A DNA stretch of 35,517 bases from Puniceicoccaceae bacterium (GTDB lineage: Bacteria > Verrucomicrobiota > Verrucomicrobiia > Opitutales > Coraliomargaritaceae): the NCBI GenBank assembly GCA_022448585.1, contig JAKVCN010000021.1, positions 1 through 35,517 on the forward strand, written 5' to 3'. The position numbers and the translations under genes were made by a program. Of this stretch, positions 26,231-34,821 are shown in pieces; position 1 is the stretch's first letter; each line of letters begins with the position of its first letter. The notes beneath the pieces are model-generated. The model had not been told where the DNA came from and searched no databases. It saw only the letters and a program-made list of their open reading frames with translations.

Positions 26231-27295
26231 TCAGACCCACTCATCGCCGCGACTCTTTAGAGCATTGGCTAGGACTCTAGCAAAAAATGGTCCGCGATAT
26301 ATCCAACCTGTGTAAAGTTGAACCATTGAAGCACCTGCATCCATCTTCTCACCAGCAGATTCAGGTGAATCAATTCCACCAACGCCAATAATTGGTAAGC
26401 GACCAAAAGTTGCACGGTGAATATAATTAATGATCTCGCTTGAACGTTGGCGAATAAAAGCACCTCCACTCAAGCCTCCCGTTTCATTTGAAATTAAACC
26501 AGCGGGGCGAGCTATCGTAGTGTTGGTAGCAATGATACCATCAAATCCTAGATCCAATAAGACTTCGATGATAACGTCGATCTCAGGATATGTTAAATCC
26601 GGAGCAATCTTTAACAACATCGGATGCGGTCGACGTCCAAGTTTTTTTGCATGGCTTGTATTAGAGTTTTTTAGTGATTGAAGTAAATCACGTAAATACT
26701 CAGCAGATTGTAATTCGCGTAATCCTTGGGTATTTGGGCTACTTAAATTAACTGTAAAATAATCAGCTTGGTCAGCAAGAATATGAAAACAGGCTAAATA
26801 ATCTTCTACTGCTTGATCTAGAGGAGTTGCTTTAGCTTTTCCTATATTTACTCCGACTGGCATGCGCCGTTTACCTTTGGGATAATTTTTAGCAAGGCAT
26901 CTAAACATGGCTTCTGCACCATGATTATTAAAGCCCATGCGATTAATTAAAGCGCTATGCTCAGGATAGCGAAAAAGCCTTGGGCGTGGGTTGCCAGGTT
27001 GAGCTTTTGGTGTTACTGTACCTACTTCAGAGTGACCAAAGCCTAGTGCTTCAATAGTCCGTACAAACTCTGCATCCTTATCCATACCGGCAGCTAAGCC
27101 AACACGATTAGGAAACTCTAACCCAAACAACTTTACAGGCTTATCTTCTTTAACTTGATTAAAGGCTCTTAAGAATGCGCATAATCCAGGCACACGACTT
27201 GTAGCAATCAATAATTGTCGTCCACGATCATGTGCCTGTTCCGGATCGATTTTAAAGAGTGCTGGCCGCACAATACTTTCGTAAATATAGCCCAT
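26231..27295 (-). CDS. pyrD: dihydroorotate dehydrogenase (quinone), class 2
   Basis: PyrD oxidises dihydroorotate to orotate at the membrane and passes electrons to quinone. Class 2 is shown by the N-terminal helical extension (about residues 1-45, YESIVRPALFKIDPEQAH) and a catalytic Ser, S186 in NLSSPNTQGLRELQ. Other marks are VGLAAGMDKDAE, GFGHSEVGTVTPKAQPGNP, INRMGFNN and the C-terminal GVGGIDSPESAGEKMDAGASMVQLYTG region (positions 26300-26370). Length is 354 residues. It starts at ATG 27295, convergent with lipA with only ten bases between. Confidence 0.95.
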   Translation of the reverse strand: MGYIYESIVRPALFKIDPEQAHDRGRQLLIATSRVPGLCAFLRAFNQVKEDKPVKLFGLEFPNRVGLAAGMDKDAEFVRTIEALGFGHSEVGTVTPKAQPGNPRPRLFRYPEHSALINRMGFNNHGAEAMFRCLAKNYPKGKRRMPVGVNIGKAKATPLDQAVEDYLACFHILADQADYFTVNLSSPNTQGLRELQSAEYLRDLLQSLKNSNTSHAKKLGRRPHPMLLKIAPDLTYPEIDVIIEVLLDLGFDGIIATNTTIARPAGLISNETGGLSGGAFIRQRSSEIINYIHRATFGRLPIIGVGGIDSPESAGEKMDAGASMVQLYTGWIYRGPFFARVLANALKSRGDEWV

Positions 27296-27509
27296 ATTAA
27301 TAATTCTTACGACTTAACTTTAGCAAAGTTCACGATAAGGTTAATACTATTCTTCACAAGTAAAATGGCATTTACTAAAAATTCTCTATTTAAGCACTTT
27401 ACAAGTGGTCTTGCTATAGATTTACCGAATAGAGTTCGAATTATTTAGCACACATAAAATCATATAATTTAATCGCTACAAAAAAATTAAATCAGCACAT
27501 TTCTAAAGA

Positions 27510-28235
27510 ATGACAAGTACGACTTCAAAACTAACATGGTGTAAAGCCAGAATCGGTGAAGACATGAATTGGTGGATTCAAGAGATCAGCGATCCTATTC
27601 ACTGGGACATTGATGGCTTGGGCATCATTGATCCAAGACAGTTCCAACATATCCTAGATTTAATTGAATCCCTTTCTGATTATGGACTGCAGAATGAATT
27701 AGTAGAAGAGGCTTTTTATTCCTTTGCTATCGATACAATCGATAAAGATAAGAGCGTTTATTTGAAGCGTATTAATGATAGTATTCTTGAAAGTGAAGAG
27801 CAGCTATTTGCCCTACCTAATGTAATGGATGAAGAGAAAGGCCCCTATGCCGATCTTATCAACCATATAACCAAACTTAGAGTAAAGCTGCTCAATGATT
27901 TAATAGACTTCTCACAAAGCTTCACTATCGAAGAATTAGAAGAAGAAATACGTGAGACTCAGAATAATGACTTCATGGAAGGAAGAGCCAGCCACTTCTT
28001 TAATGAGCTGACCGCTATTCTAGAATATGTCCCTGATGGTTTTGAGCTCGACGATGAAGATACTAGCGGGCCGAAATCAGAAGATGAAGAACTACAAAAA
28101 GAGCTCTCTGATGTTGAAGCCGATACCAGTGAAACCATAGAGGCTGATGATACTATGAAGTGGGAAGAGGAGGAAGAAGAGGAGGCTCTAGATGAGTATA
28201 AGGAACAAACTTCTCCTCCAGAAGAAAATAACTAG
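27510..28235 (+). CDS. acidic hypothetical protein
   Basis: I do not recognise this 241-residue protein. It has no signal peptide or membrane helix and appears cytoplasmic. The first 170 residues look helical with Trp-rich patches (MNWWIQEISDPIHWD near residues 19-33). From about residue 177 the chain is very acidic, with a run WEEEEEEEALDEYKEQ near the end, so the tail is likely disordered. It starts at ATG 27510 in a gap between pyrD and the SafE-like gene, and no partner is evident. The codon-like open frame and the amino acid bias support a real gene. Confidence 0.6.
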   Translation: MTSTTSKLTWCKARIGEDMNWWIQEISDPIHWDIDGLGIIDPRQFQHILDLIESLSDYGLQNELVEEAFYSFAIDTIDKDKSVYLKRINDSILESEEQLFALPNVMDEEKGPYADLINHITKLRVKLLNDLIDFSQSFTIEELEEEIRETQNNDFMEGRASHFFNELTAILEYVPDGFELDDEDTSGPKSEDEELQKELSDVEADTSETIEADDTMKWEEEEEEEALDEYKEQTSPPEENN

Positions 28236-28265
28236 ATGTACTATTGGATTTCTGCAGCCTTAAAT

Positions 28266-28979
28266 CTATTGACATATCCAGTCGATAGTACTCTCGATGC
28301 CAAGAGTCCTTCGCAAACGCCACATTACAACAATTGCTGCTGATAGTGCAATCAATCGTTGAATGGAAGAAAGAAAACTAATTGCCTGGTTGTTTTGTAA
28401 GCGAAACAATTGACTTTGTGCTAACCAAAGTAAGGGCATAGTACCAATTCCGAATCCAGCAGCAAATTCAGCTCCCTTAAGTGCTGATCCAGAAAATAAG
28501 GCTAGTCCTAAAATCATGTATAGCGGACCGCATGGAAGTAGCGGGCTACTGAAACCAAAAACAGCAGCTCTAGATATCGCGCCAGTTGCAATTTTTATTG
28601 AGGAAATCTTTCGATAAATGCTGCTTAACCATAAAGGTTTCGGGTAAAATCGATCCAAACGAAATGCAATAGTTAAGAAAAAGATAACCAAAACCCATGG
28701 GAAATAATTTAACCATGAGTTATGAAGCAAATTTATTAAGCTACTTCCAAAAGCTCCAGCTAAAGCACCTACTAAAATATAGCCTATAAGTTTACTTAAA
28801 TGGTAAGAACTCAAGATTATATGTGGACTTCTCTCATTTGTATTACCTGATAAAAAAGCGCAAGATAGAGGACCACACATAGCAACACAGTGAACGCTTG
28901 AAACAAGCCCAGCTATAAATGCAACTTTACCATTGTATATTGATAATTCTATAAACACGGCACTTAAAATGCTAAACAC
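28266..28979 (-). CDS. TauE/SafE-like membrane protein with HCxxMCGP motif
   Basis: The 237-residue protein has about six membrane helices and belongs with the DsbD/UreH-like transmembrane family (often annotated sulfite exporter TauE/SafE). The first helix carries SSVHCVAMCGPLSCAF and a later one SSPLLPCGPLYMILGLALF, giving the two Cys-Gly-Pro sites typical of these proteins, which often occur near copper or cytochrome oxidase assembly genes. A metal-handling role is therefore possible, but nothing nearby here supports it. Start is GTG 28979. It diverges from the LuxR-type gene. Confidence 0.75.
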   Translation of the reverse strand: MFSILSAVFIELSIYNGKVAFIAGLVSSVHCVAMCGPLSCAFLSGNTNERSPHIILSSYHLSKLIGYILVGALAGAFGSSLINLLHNSWLNYFPWVLVIFFLTIAFRLDRFYPKPLWLSSIYRKISSIKIATGAISRAAVFGFSSPLLPCGPLYMILGLALFSGSALKGAEFAAGFGIGTMPLLWLAQSQLFRLQNNQAISFLSSIQRLIALSAAIVVMWRLRRTLGIESTIDWICQ

Positions 28980-29034
28980 ATGGGAAATAGCAATTATACA
29001 AGCAATTAGGACAAATTATCTATCCATTAGTACC

Positions 29035-29070
29035 AATTAACTAGTTTTATAAAAATTTTTCTAGTTAATT
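29035..29070. repeat. perfect 10-bp inverted repeat before the LuxR-type gene
   Basis: AATTAACTAG (29035-29044) and CTAGTTAATT (29061-29070) are exact inverted arms around a 16-base A/T spacer, with centres 26 bp apart. The right arm ends 24 bases before the ATG at 29095. The position suits an operator for the small regulator or for its divergent neighbour. Confidence 0.7.
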
Positions 29071-29094
29071 TAGAATAAATATAATATCAAGATC

Positions 29095-29328
29095 ATGACT
29101 AACGTTAATAACCTGAATTCTATAACTAGAAGAGAACGTGAAATCATTGTTCTAGTAGCTGAAGCGTATACGAATAAAGAAATAGCAAAAAAGCTAGGTA
29201 TGAGCCGTAGGACTGCCGATACTCATCGTGCAAATATTTTAAAAAAGCTAAAATTACCAAATTCGGTAGCACTAACGCGGTGGGCAGTAGCTAACCAACT
29301 AGTAAGCAGTAACTACTGTAAATCATAA
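29095..29328 (+). CDS. stand-alone LuxR/GerE-type HTH regulator
   Basis: The 77-residue protein is just a GerE-type DNA-binding domain: TRREREIIVLVAEAYTNKEI, AKKLGMSRRTADTHRANIL and LKLPNSVALTRWA match the four-helix family in order. No receiver or ligand-binding domain is encoded upstream in frame, so it is not a response regulator. Such short proteins can act as transcription regulators on their own. ATG 29095 is the first start after a perfect inverted repeat. It ends well before the nrdA terminator. Targets are not known. Confidence 0.88.
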   Translation: MTNVNNLNSITRREREIIVLVAEAYTNKEIAKKLGMSRRTADTHRANILKKLKLPNSVALTRWAVANQLVSSNYCKS

Positions 29329-29387
29329 AAAACTATACTCTGAGGCAAATCTAGTGATCCGATAAGCTCTTTGTTAGTAGAGATGAC

Positions 29388-29414
29388 AAAAACAATGCTT
29401 TTTAAGCACATTGT
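29388..29414 (-). terminator. rho-independent terminator after nrdA
   Basis: On the minus strand ACAA-TG-TGCTT, an AAA loop and AAGCA-TTGT form a nine-pair stem with a two-base bulge, followed directly by a run of T (plus-strand A run at 29388-29392). It lies about 30 bases past the nrdA stop and closes the nrdB-nrdA operon. Confidence 0.6.
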
Positions 29415-29444
29415 AGAAGTAGCTACAATTACAACAATAGTTAC

Positions 29445-32400
29445 CTACTGGCAGGCTTCACATTCTTCACCATTCATCATTGCATCTAGTGAGCACGCTT
29501 TGATCTCAGCATCTGAATAAACCTTTTTCTCAGAGGTAGTGCCCTCTGTTTGACCTGCTCGTCCTCGAACCTCTTTTTTGACACTGACTGTAGCTTTTTC
29601 AATATTTGAAGCTCCCAGAGTACGTAAATAATAAGTAGTTTTTAAACCTTTTCGCCAAGCATCACGATACATGTGTGAGAGTGATTTAATGTCCGGTTCT
29701 GCTAAAAAAAGGTTCACAGACTGTGACTGATCAATCCATTTTTGCCGACGTGATGCCGCGTCTATCAAGTATTTATAATCTATGGTAAATGCAGTTCTAT
29801 ATTTTTCACGTATTGAATCCGGTATTCCTTCAATAGCTTCAAGTTCACCATCAAAATATTTAAGTTGCTCGCATATTTCATCATTCCAAAGACCTTGCTC
29901 TTTGAGGTCTCTTACTAGATAACCGTTTAAGACTATAAAATCTCCAGACAAATTACTTTTAACGAAGAGGTTTTTGTACGTCGGTTCTATGCAAGGCGAT
30001 GTACCCATAATATTAGAAATTGTCGCTGTTGGTGCAATCGCCAAAACATTAGAATTGCGCATTCCCTGTTTTTCAATTTTTTCTCGAAGTGGTTTCCAAT
30101 CCATCTTCCCTGCACGAGGTACTTGAACTTCTTCACCGCGCTCTGATTCAAGTATATCTAATGTGTCCTGTGGCATTAATCCGCGATCCCACTTAGAACC
30201 ATTGTAAGTACTGTAAGTTCCGTGCTCCGCAGCAAGGTCGGAAGATGCTTCGTAGGCGTAATAAGCAATCGCTTCCATAAATTCATCGTTAAACTCAACT
30301 GCTGCTTGTGAAGCAAATGGTATGTTCTTAACAAAGAGAGCATTTTGTAAACCCATCACACCTAAACCAACTGGTCGATGGCGACTGTTAGCTGTCTCGG
30401 CTGCCTTCGTTGGATAGAAGTTAATGTCTATTACATTATCGAGAGCTCGCACAGCAATACTAATAGTTTCGCGCAATTTTTCGTGATCTAAATTACCATC
30501 TTTATCTAAATGGGAGTCTAAAACAACAGAGCCAAGATTACAAACTGCTGTTTCTTCGTCACTGGTATTGAGCGTGATCTCTGTGCATAGATTAGAGCTG
30601 TGTATAACACCAGTATGATCTTGCGGACTGCGTACATTACAAGGATCCTTAAATGTTATCCACGGGTGACCAGTCTCAAATATCATACGCAGCATGGACT
30701 TCCACAACTCAATTGCAGGAACTTGCTTTCCAAAAATTTCCCCCCTCTCAGCCAACGCTTCGTATTCTACGTAACGGGACTCGAAGGCTTTTCCATATAA
30801 GTCGTGTAAATCTGGCGCTTCATCCGAGCGAAAAAGCGTCCACCCCTCTCGAGCTTCCATACGCTTCATAAATAGATCTGGTATCCAATTAGCCGTGTTC
30901 ATATCATGAGTGCGACGGCGGTCGTCACCTGTATTCTTGCGCAATTCAAGAAAATCATGGATATCATTATGCCATGTTTCCAGATAAGCACATCCAGAAC
31001 CACGACGCTTACCGCCTTGATTAACTGCAACAAGCTGATCGTTATGAAGCTTCAAAAATGGAATGACTCCTTGACTCTCCCCATTAGTGCCGTTGATAAA
31101 TCCACCAGTACCGCGTACAGCTGTCCATGAGCCGCCTAAGCCGCCAGCCCATTTCGATAAGAACGCATTATCTGCGATACCGCGGTGCATGATCGACTCA
31201 ATGCTGTCATCGACTTTGTACAAGTAACATGATGAAAGCTGAGAATGCAAAGTACCTGAATTAAAGAGAGTTGGTGTCGATGAACAAAAGCGACGGTTTT
31301 TATATAAATTGTACAAACTAATTACGTAAGCTTCACGATCTTCTTTTTCAGCATGGAAAAGACCCATAGATACACGAATCCAGAAGTATTGAGGCACCTC
31401 TAAACGGCGGTGGTGCTTAATGGTCTTATCAACGATCAAGTAACGATCGTAAAGAGTCTGTACTCCCAAGTAATCAAAATTTAAATCTGCCGATGGATCC
31501 AATGCATCGGCGAGTTTTTCTAAGTCATACTCCAAAAGTTTAGGATTCACCCGACCTATTTCTACAGCTCGCTCCAGATATGTTTTTAAGCCACGGCGAT
31601 GCGCATCCTTTAGCTTTTCTATACCATCTTCAACTATATCCCAGCCTAATACTTCCTCATAAATATACGACAAAAGAATGCGACCAGCGAAGCGCGCAAA
31701 GTCAGCATCACGCTCAATCAAAGCTTTTGAGTTTAATATAATTGTTTTTCTTAGATCCTCACGCTTCATTTCTGGATATAATGAACGGCGCAACTCTACC
31801 TCAATTGCCTCAGAATCTAAAGTTAGCTCTAAACCGATGGATGCATATTCGATTCGTTTCTTAAGATCCACCCCATCCCAGAAAGTGTTTTCTCCATTCG
31901 CATCAGTCACCACAATCATTGACTCTTGCTGCGCTTCTTCAGCGTCTGCATTGTCAGAATCCTCGCGTAGACGCGAGCGGTGCGCGCGGTAGAGAATGTA
32001 AGACTCCGCTACTTTGAAATGCCCTTGGCGCATTAGCTCTTCTTGAACAGTGTCTTGAACATCTTCTATGTTAATAAACGCTTGGCCAGAACTGTTAAGT
32101 CGATCGGTTACAGCGCGGGCCACTTCAACTGCTGGCGATGAATCCATCTGCAGTGAGAGAAAGGACTTGCGCACAGCAATTTCAATTTTTGATTCACTCC
32201 AGGGAACAACCTGAGTGTTCCTGCGAATTAAACGCATAGCAACGGGTTCTCTATCTTCACTAGTTGTAGCGTGATTTCGCGCGAATACTAAACTCTTCGC
32301 TACATCATGTGCATCATTCTCTATAAGCGCTTTTTCAATCAGTAAATCAATATCATGAGAAGAAAGTTTTAACTCGCGCCCCTGCTCGATCTGCTCGGCT

Positions 32401-32696
32401 AGTACACGACCAACACTCTCTGCTACAGTCGCCACAAATTTTTGATTTTGATCGGTAAAAATCTCATCCTCTTGACGAGATAACAATAAATCAGTCAAGG
32501 CTGCTCCAACAGTTTCAGCAATTTCCGCAAGGTCGAAATCACGCTCTTGTCCCTCTGTAGCAACCTTTATTTCAGGACGTTGCAGCTCGCCTTGATCAAT
32601 AACGCCTCGCCAATCATAGCGTGGTTTTTTTTCTTTTGGGATTGTAGCAAAGCGTTTGAGCTCAAGATCTTCTTCAAAGGAAATTTTTTGTATCAT
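29445..32696 (-). CDS. nrdA: class I ribonucleoside-diphosphate reductase, alpha subunit
   Basis: NrdA reduces ribonucleotides to deoxyribonucleotides with a radical relayed from NrdB. The 1083 residues begin with two ATP-cone-like domains: a degenerate one (about 42-141) and a better one (about 152-240, RRNTQVVPWSESKIEIAVRK). Active-site residues are present: C490 (SSCYLY) and C719 (AVCNLGS) as the redox pair, N702-C704-E706 (SNLCTEI), the relay tyrosines Y1022-Y1023 (TTYYLRT) and the C-terminal C1079-C1082 pair. The stacked cones and length resemble Chlamydia NrdA. ATG 32696 lies 98 bases after nrdB, with no NrdR box in between, so the pair is probably one operon. Confidence 0.96.
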   Translation of the reverse strand: MIQKISFEEDLELKRFATIPKEKKPRYDWRGVIDQGELQRPEIKVATEGQERDFDLAEIAETVGAALTDLLLSRQEDEIFTDQNQKFVATVAESVGRVLAEQIEQGRELKLSSHDIDLLIEKALIENDAHDVAKSLVFARNHATTSEDREPVAMRLIRRNTQVVPWSESKIEIAVRKSFLSLQMDSSPAVEVARAVTDRLNSSGQAFINIEDVQDTVQEELMRQGHFKVAESYILYRAHRSRLREDSDNADAEEAQQESMIVVTDANGENTFWDGVDLKKRIEYASIGLELTLDSEAIEVELRRSLYPEMKREDLRKTIILNSKALIERDADFARFAGRILLSYIYEEVLGWDIVEDGIEKLKDAHRRGLKTYLERAVEIGRVNPKLLEYDLEKLADALDPSADLNFDYLGVQTLYDRYLIVDKTIKHHRRLEVPQYFWIRVSMGLFHAEKEDREAYVISLYNLYKNRRFCSSTPTLFNSGTLHSQLSSCYLYKVDDSIESIMHRGIADNAFLSKWAGGLGGSWTAVRGTGGFINGTNGESQGVIPFLKLHNDQLVAVNQGGKRRGSGCAYLETWHNDIHDFLELRKNTGDDRRRTHDMNTANWIPDLFMKRMEAREGWTLFRSDEAPDLHDLYGKAFESRYVEYEALAERGEIFGKQVPAIELWKSMLRMIFETGHPWITFKDPCNVRSPQDHTGVIHSSNLCTEITLNTSDEETAVCNLGSVVLDSHLDKDGNLDHEKLRETISIAVRALDNVIDINFYPTKAAETANSRHRPVGLGVMGLQNALFVKNIPFASQAAVEFNDEFMEAIAYYAYEASSDLAAEHGTYSTYNGSKWDRGLMPQDTLDILESERGEEVQVPRAGKMDWKPLREKIEKQGMRNSNVLAIAPTATISNIMGTSPCIEPTYKNLFVKSNLSGDFIVLNGYLVRDLKEQGLWNDEICEQLKYFDGELEAIEGIPDSIREKYRTAFTIDYKYLIDAASRRQKWIDQSQSVNLFLAEPDIKSLSHMYRDAWRKGLKTTYYLRTLGASNIEKATVSVKKEVRGRAGQTEGTTSEKKVYSDAEIKACSLDAMMNGEECEACQ

Positions 32697-32794
32697 TATT
32701 TTATTTTTGGGTCGCTAGGCTAACGGTCGGTTTGTATGAGTTATTGTGGTGTAGAGTGTACACATTTGTAGGGGTAATTAACCCGCCACTAGAA

Positions 32795-33877
32795 TTAAAG
32801 CTCGTCATCATCGACGGAACCCAGCGCCGAAGCTTTCTGGTATTCAGTCACACGACCTTCAAAGAAATTTTGCTCTTTTTTAATGTCCATCATTTCTGCG
32901 AGCCACGGAAAAGGGTTATCCACACCGTCACTTAAAGGCGGCAAACCAACACCCTCAAGACGGCGATCTGCAATATAATCGATGTACTGGCAAAACTCAT
33001 CTGCGCTTAGCCCGACCGAATTTACCGGCAAGCAGTCGCGAATAAACTCTTTTTCTAGAGTGATTGCTTCGCGCATCATATTGCTAAGTTCATTTTTAAA
33101 ATCAGGTGTCCATATTTCGCTGTTTTCCTCGATCAAATCCATTAGTAGATTGCGGAAAACCTCTATATGATTGGACTCATCGCGTAAGGTGTAGCGAAAC
33201 ATTTGTCCTAGACCTGGAAATTTGTTTTGGCGATAGAGTGATAGTACCATGCCAAACAATCCATAGAATTGTGTCCCCTCCATACACTGGCCAAACAAGA
33301 ATAGATTCTTCGCAAAGGCTTGCTTGTCGACGACTGTTTCTAAGTCCATATCACGGCGTAGTGCCCGCGAATTACTAACAACGAACTCAGTTTTCTTAGC
33401 GATTGTTGGGATATCTTCGAACATTGCCTCGCATTCATGCGGGTTAATGCCGAGTGAACTTATCATGTATACTAATGAGTCAGCATGAATGTTTTCTTCG
33501 TGTGCGTGTCGACCTAGAACTAGTTTTAACTCAGGCGCTGTAACAAGTTCTCGTGTCACGTGCTGTATATTATCTCCGACGATACCTTCGGCCGCAGAAA
33601 AATAACCAATCGCCATCTTAATAATCCAGCGCTCTACGTCGGAAAGTTCACTACTACGCCAAAGTTCGACATCTTTTTGCATTGGAATGTCCTCTGGTTC
33701 CCAATGGTTGTTCTTCATTACCTTGTACAAATCGTAAGCCCACTGGTATTTTAGCGGCAGGATGTTAAAGAACATTGTGTCTTTGCCATTGATTATCTTT
33801 TTCGCAGAAAATGCGGCTTCTGCTTTGCTTTCGTCGAGGACGAATGTTCGATCTCCGATTTTGTAAGTTTTTTCCAT
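32795..33877 (-). CDS. nrdB: class I ribonucleotide reductase beta subunit (R2), class Ic-like
   Basis: NrdB carries the dimetal radical cofactor for NrdA. All six metal-ligand positions are filled: E97, E128, H131, E200, E234 and H237. The first is Glu, as in Chlamydia R2 (E89), not Asp as in E. coli (D84). The residue four after H131 is L135, where E. coli has the radical Tyr122 and Chlamydia has Phe127. Y137 follows two residues on. W59 (NHWEPED) and Y346 (EYQ) of the relay are kept. Length is 360 residues. A Mn/Fe or other non-tyrosyl cofactor is inferred. It starts at ATG 33877 and is first in the operon, behind two NrdR boxes. Confidence 0.95.
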   Translation of the reverse strand: MEKTYKIGDRTFVLDESKAEAAFSAKKIINGKDTMFFNILPLKYQWAYDLYKVMKNNHWEPEDIPMQKDVELWRSSELSDVERWIIKMAIGYFSAAEGIVGDNIQHVTRELVTAPELKLVLGRHAHEENIHADSLVYMISSLGINPHECEAMFEDIPTIAKKTEFVVSNSRALRRDMDLETVVDKQAFAKNLFLFGQCMEGTQFYGLFGMVLSLYRQNKFPGLGQMFRYTLRDESNHIEVFRNLLMDLIEENSEIWTPDFKNELSNMMREAITLEKEFIRDCLPVNSVGLSADEFCQYIDYIADRRLEGVGLPPLSDGVDNPFPWLAEMMDIKKEQNFFEGRVTEYQKASALGSVDDDEL

Positions 33878-34074
33878 AATATTACGTCTGTTGTGCTCCG
33901 GTGGGTTAGAATGAAGTTTCCTAAGATTTACCTAAATAGGTCCTAATAAATAAAATGATACATTTAAAGTTTGGAGTGCCTTGAACAACAAAAAGATACG
34001 TCTTTTGCAGTGTTTGTTGTGGCTATCATAGTAATAGTAACTTGCTCTCTTTTATTGCTGCTGTCAACATGGGA

Positions 34075-34090
34075 ACACAATATATTGTGA
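34075..34090. promoter_or_regulatory. NrdR box 1 upstream of nrdB
   Basis: ACACAATATATTGTGA matches the 16-base NrdR consensus acaCwATATaTwGtgt at 15 positions; its core CACAATATATTGTG is a perfect palindrome. NrdR is the ATP/dATP-sensing repressor of ribonucleotide reductase genes. The box is about 200 bases upstream of the nrdB ATG. Confidence 0.8.
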
Positions 34091-34105
34091 AATTTTACAA
34101 CATAA

Positions 34106-34121
34106 CCACTATATGTAGTTA
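34106..34121. promoter_or_regulatory. NrdR box 2 upstream of nrdB
   Basis: The core CTATATGTAG differs from the consensus CwATATaTwG at one base. Its centre is 31 bp from that of box 1 with 15 bp between boxes, exactly three helical turns, the spacing known for paired NrdR boxes. The pair is therefore stronger evidence than either alone. Confidence 0.75.
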
Positions 34122-34132
34122 TAGTACACAAG

Positions 34133-34141
34133 TTATTCACA
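34133..34141 (+). promoter_or_regulatory. DnaA-box match
   Basis: TTATTCACA fits the DnaA consensus TTATNCACA. It lies 12 bases past NrdR box 2. DnaA is known to act on nrdAB in E. coli, so a link between replication and dNTP supply is possible. A nine-base match with one free base also occurs by chance. Confidence 0.4.
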
Positions 34142-34563
34142 ATCAACTGCGAACAACTTATTATAGTTACTTTACCAATGCACTATCATCCAAAGGTTGT
34201 AAAAAAGTTTATTTTTTTCTATAAATTGTTAGATAAATACAACAAATATTGCTAGGACACCAAATCTTATATGTTGAATATATACAGTCGCACATTATTG
34301 ACAATATAACTCAGTCATAAATCCTGCAATGTGCTAACCATTACTAATCATTTTAATCTGTATGGAGCTGTAAAGTCTTTGATTGAGTTTATATCCTTGG
34401 CTATTGCTGTAACCTAGCATCAGCTACCTATCTTCTAATGCCTCTTTAGCCTTTAACCACCAACTGTAAAAAGTAGCTACATTATATTAAAAAAATGTTG
34501 TGCTAAGCGCTGCATAATCGCAGTTCAAGTGAGATGAATTATAGATTAAGGTCGATCTCGGGC
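34142..34563. other. non-coding AT-rich gap between the NrdR boxes and tRNA genes
   Basis: No convincing gene is seen in this stretch. The single 60-codon frame at 34042-34224 has no recognisable protein and covers the operators. A 7-bp inverted repeat, GCACATT (34290-34296) and AATGTGC (34328-34334), is present but not clearly functional. I found no signature of a known small RNA. Confidence 0.5.
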
Positions 34564-34592
34564 TTGACAGAACAAGAGTGAATCGCACGATA
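34564..34592 (+). promoter_or_regulatory. candidate promoter of the tRNA genes
   Basis: An exact TTGACA (34564-34569) lies about 75 bases before the tRNA-Lys gene, followed by a poor -10 (ACGATA or GATACG with 17-19 bases of spacing) and a G/C-rich stretch. It is the best candidate for the tRNA transcript, but the -10 is weak. Confidence 0.3.
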
Positions 34593-34641
34593 CGCGCTTC
34601 CTCATCGCATTACGATAAGGACACAGATCTTTCTTAATTCT

Positions 34642-34714
<73 letters not shown>

Positions 34715-34732
34715 GGACTTTATTTTTTAGAC

Positions 34733-34809
<77 letters not shown>

Positions 34810-34821
34810 CTTAAAGCCCTT

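Noticed and set aside
27363-27446. Short frame after pyrD with FTSGLAIDLPNRVRII, reminiscent of the MreB N-terminus
   Set aside because: It stops after 27 codons, lacks the GTANT phosphate loop, and the likeness is short enough for chance.
31678-31992. 104-codon frame opposite nrdA
   Set aside because: It is a shadow of the nrdA coding strand.
34042-34224. 60-codon frame over the NrdR boxes
   Set aside because: It covers the operator palindromes, has low complexity and resembles no protein.
34290-34334. 7-bp inverted repeat around a TTGACA
   Set aside because: The loop is long, no -10 follows and no T run is present, so neither promoter nor terminator is supported.
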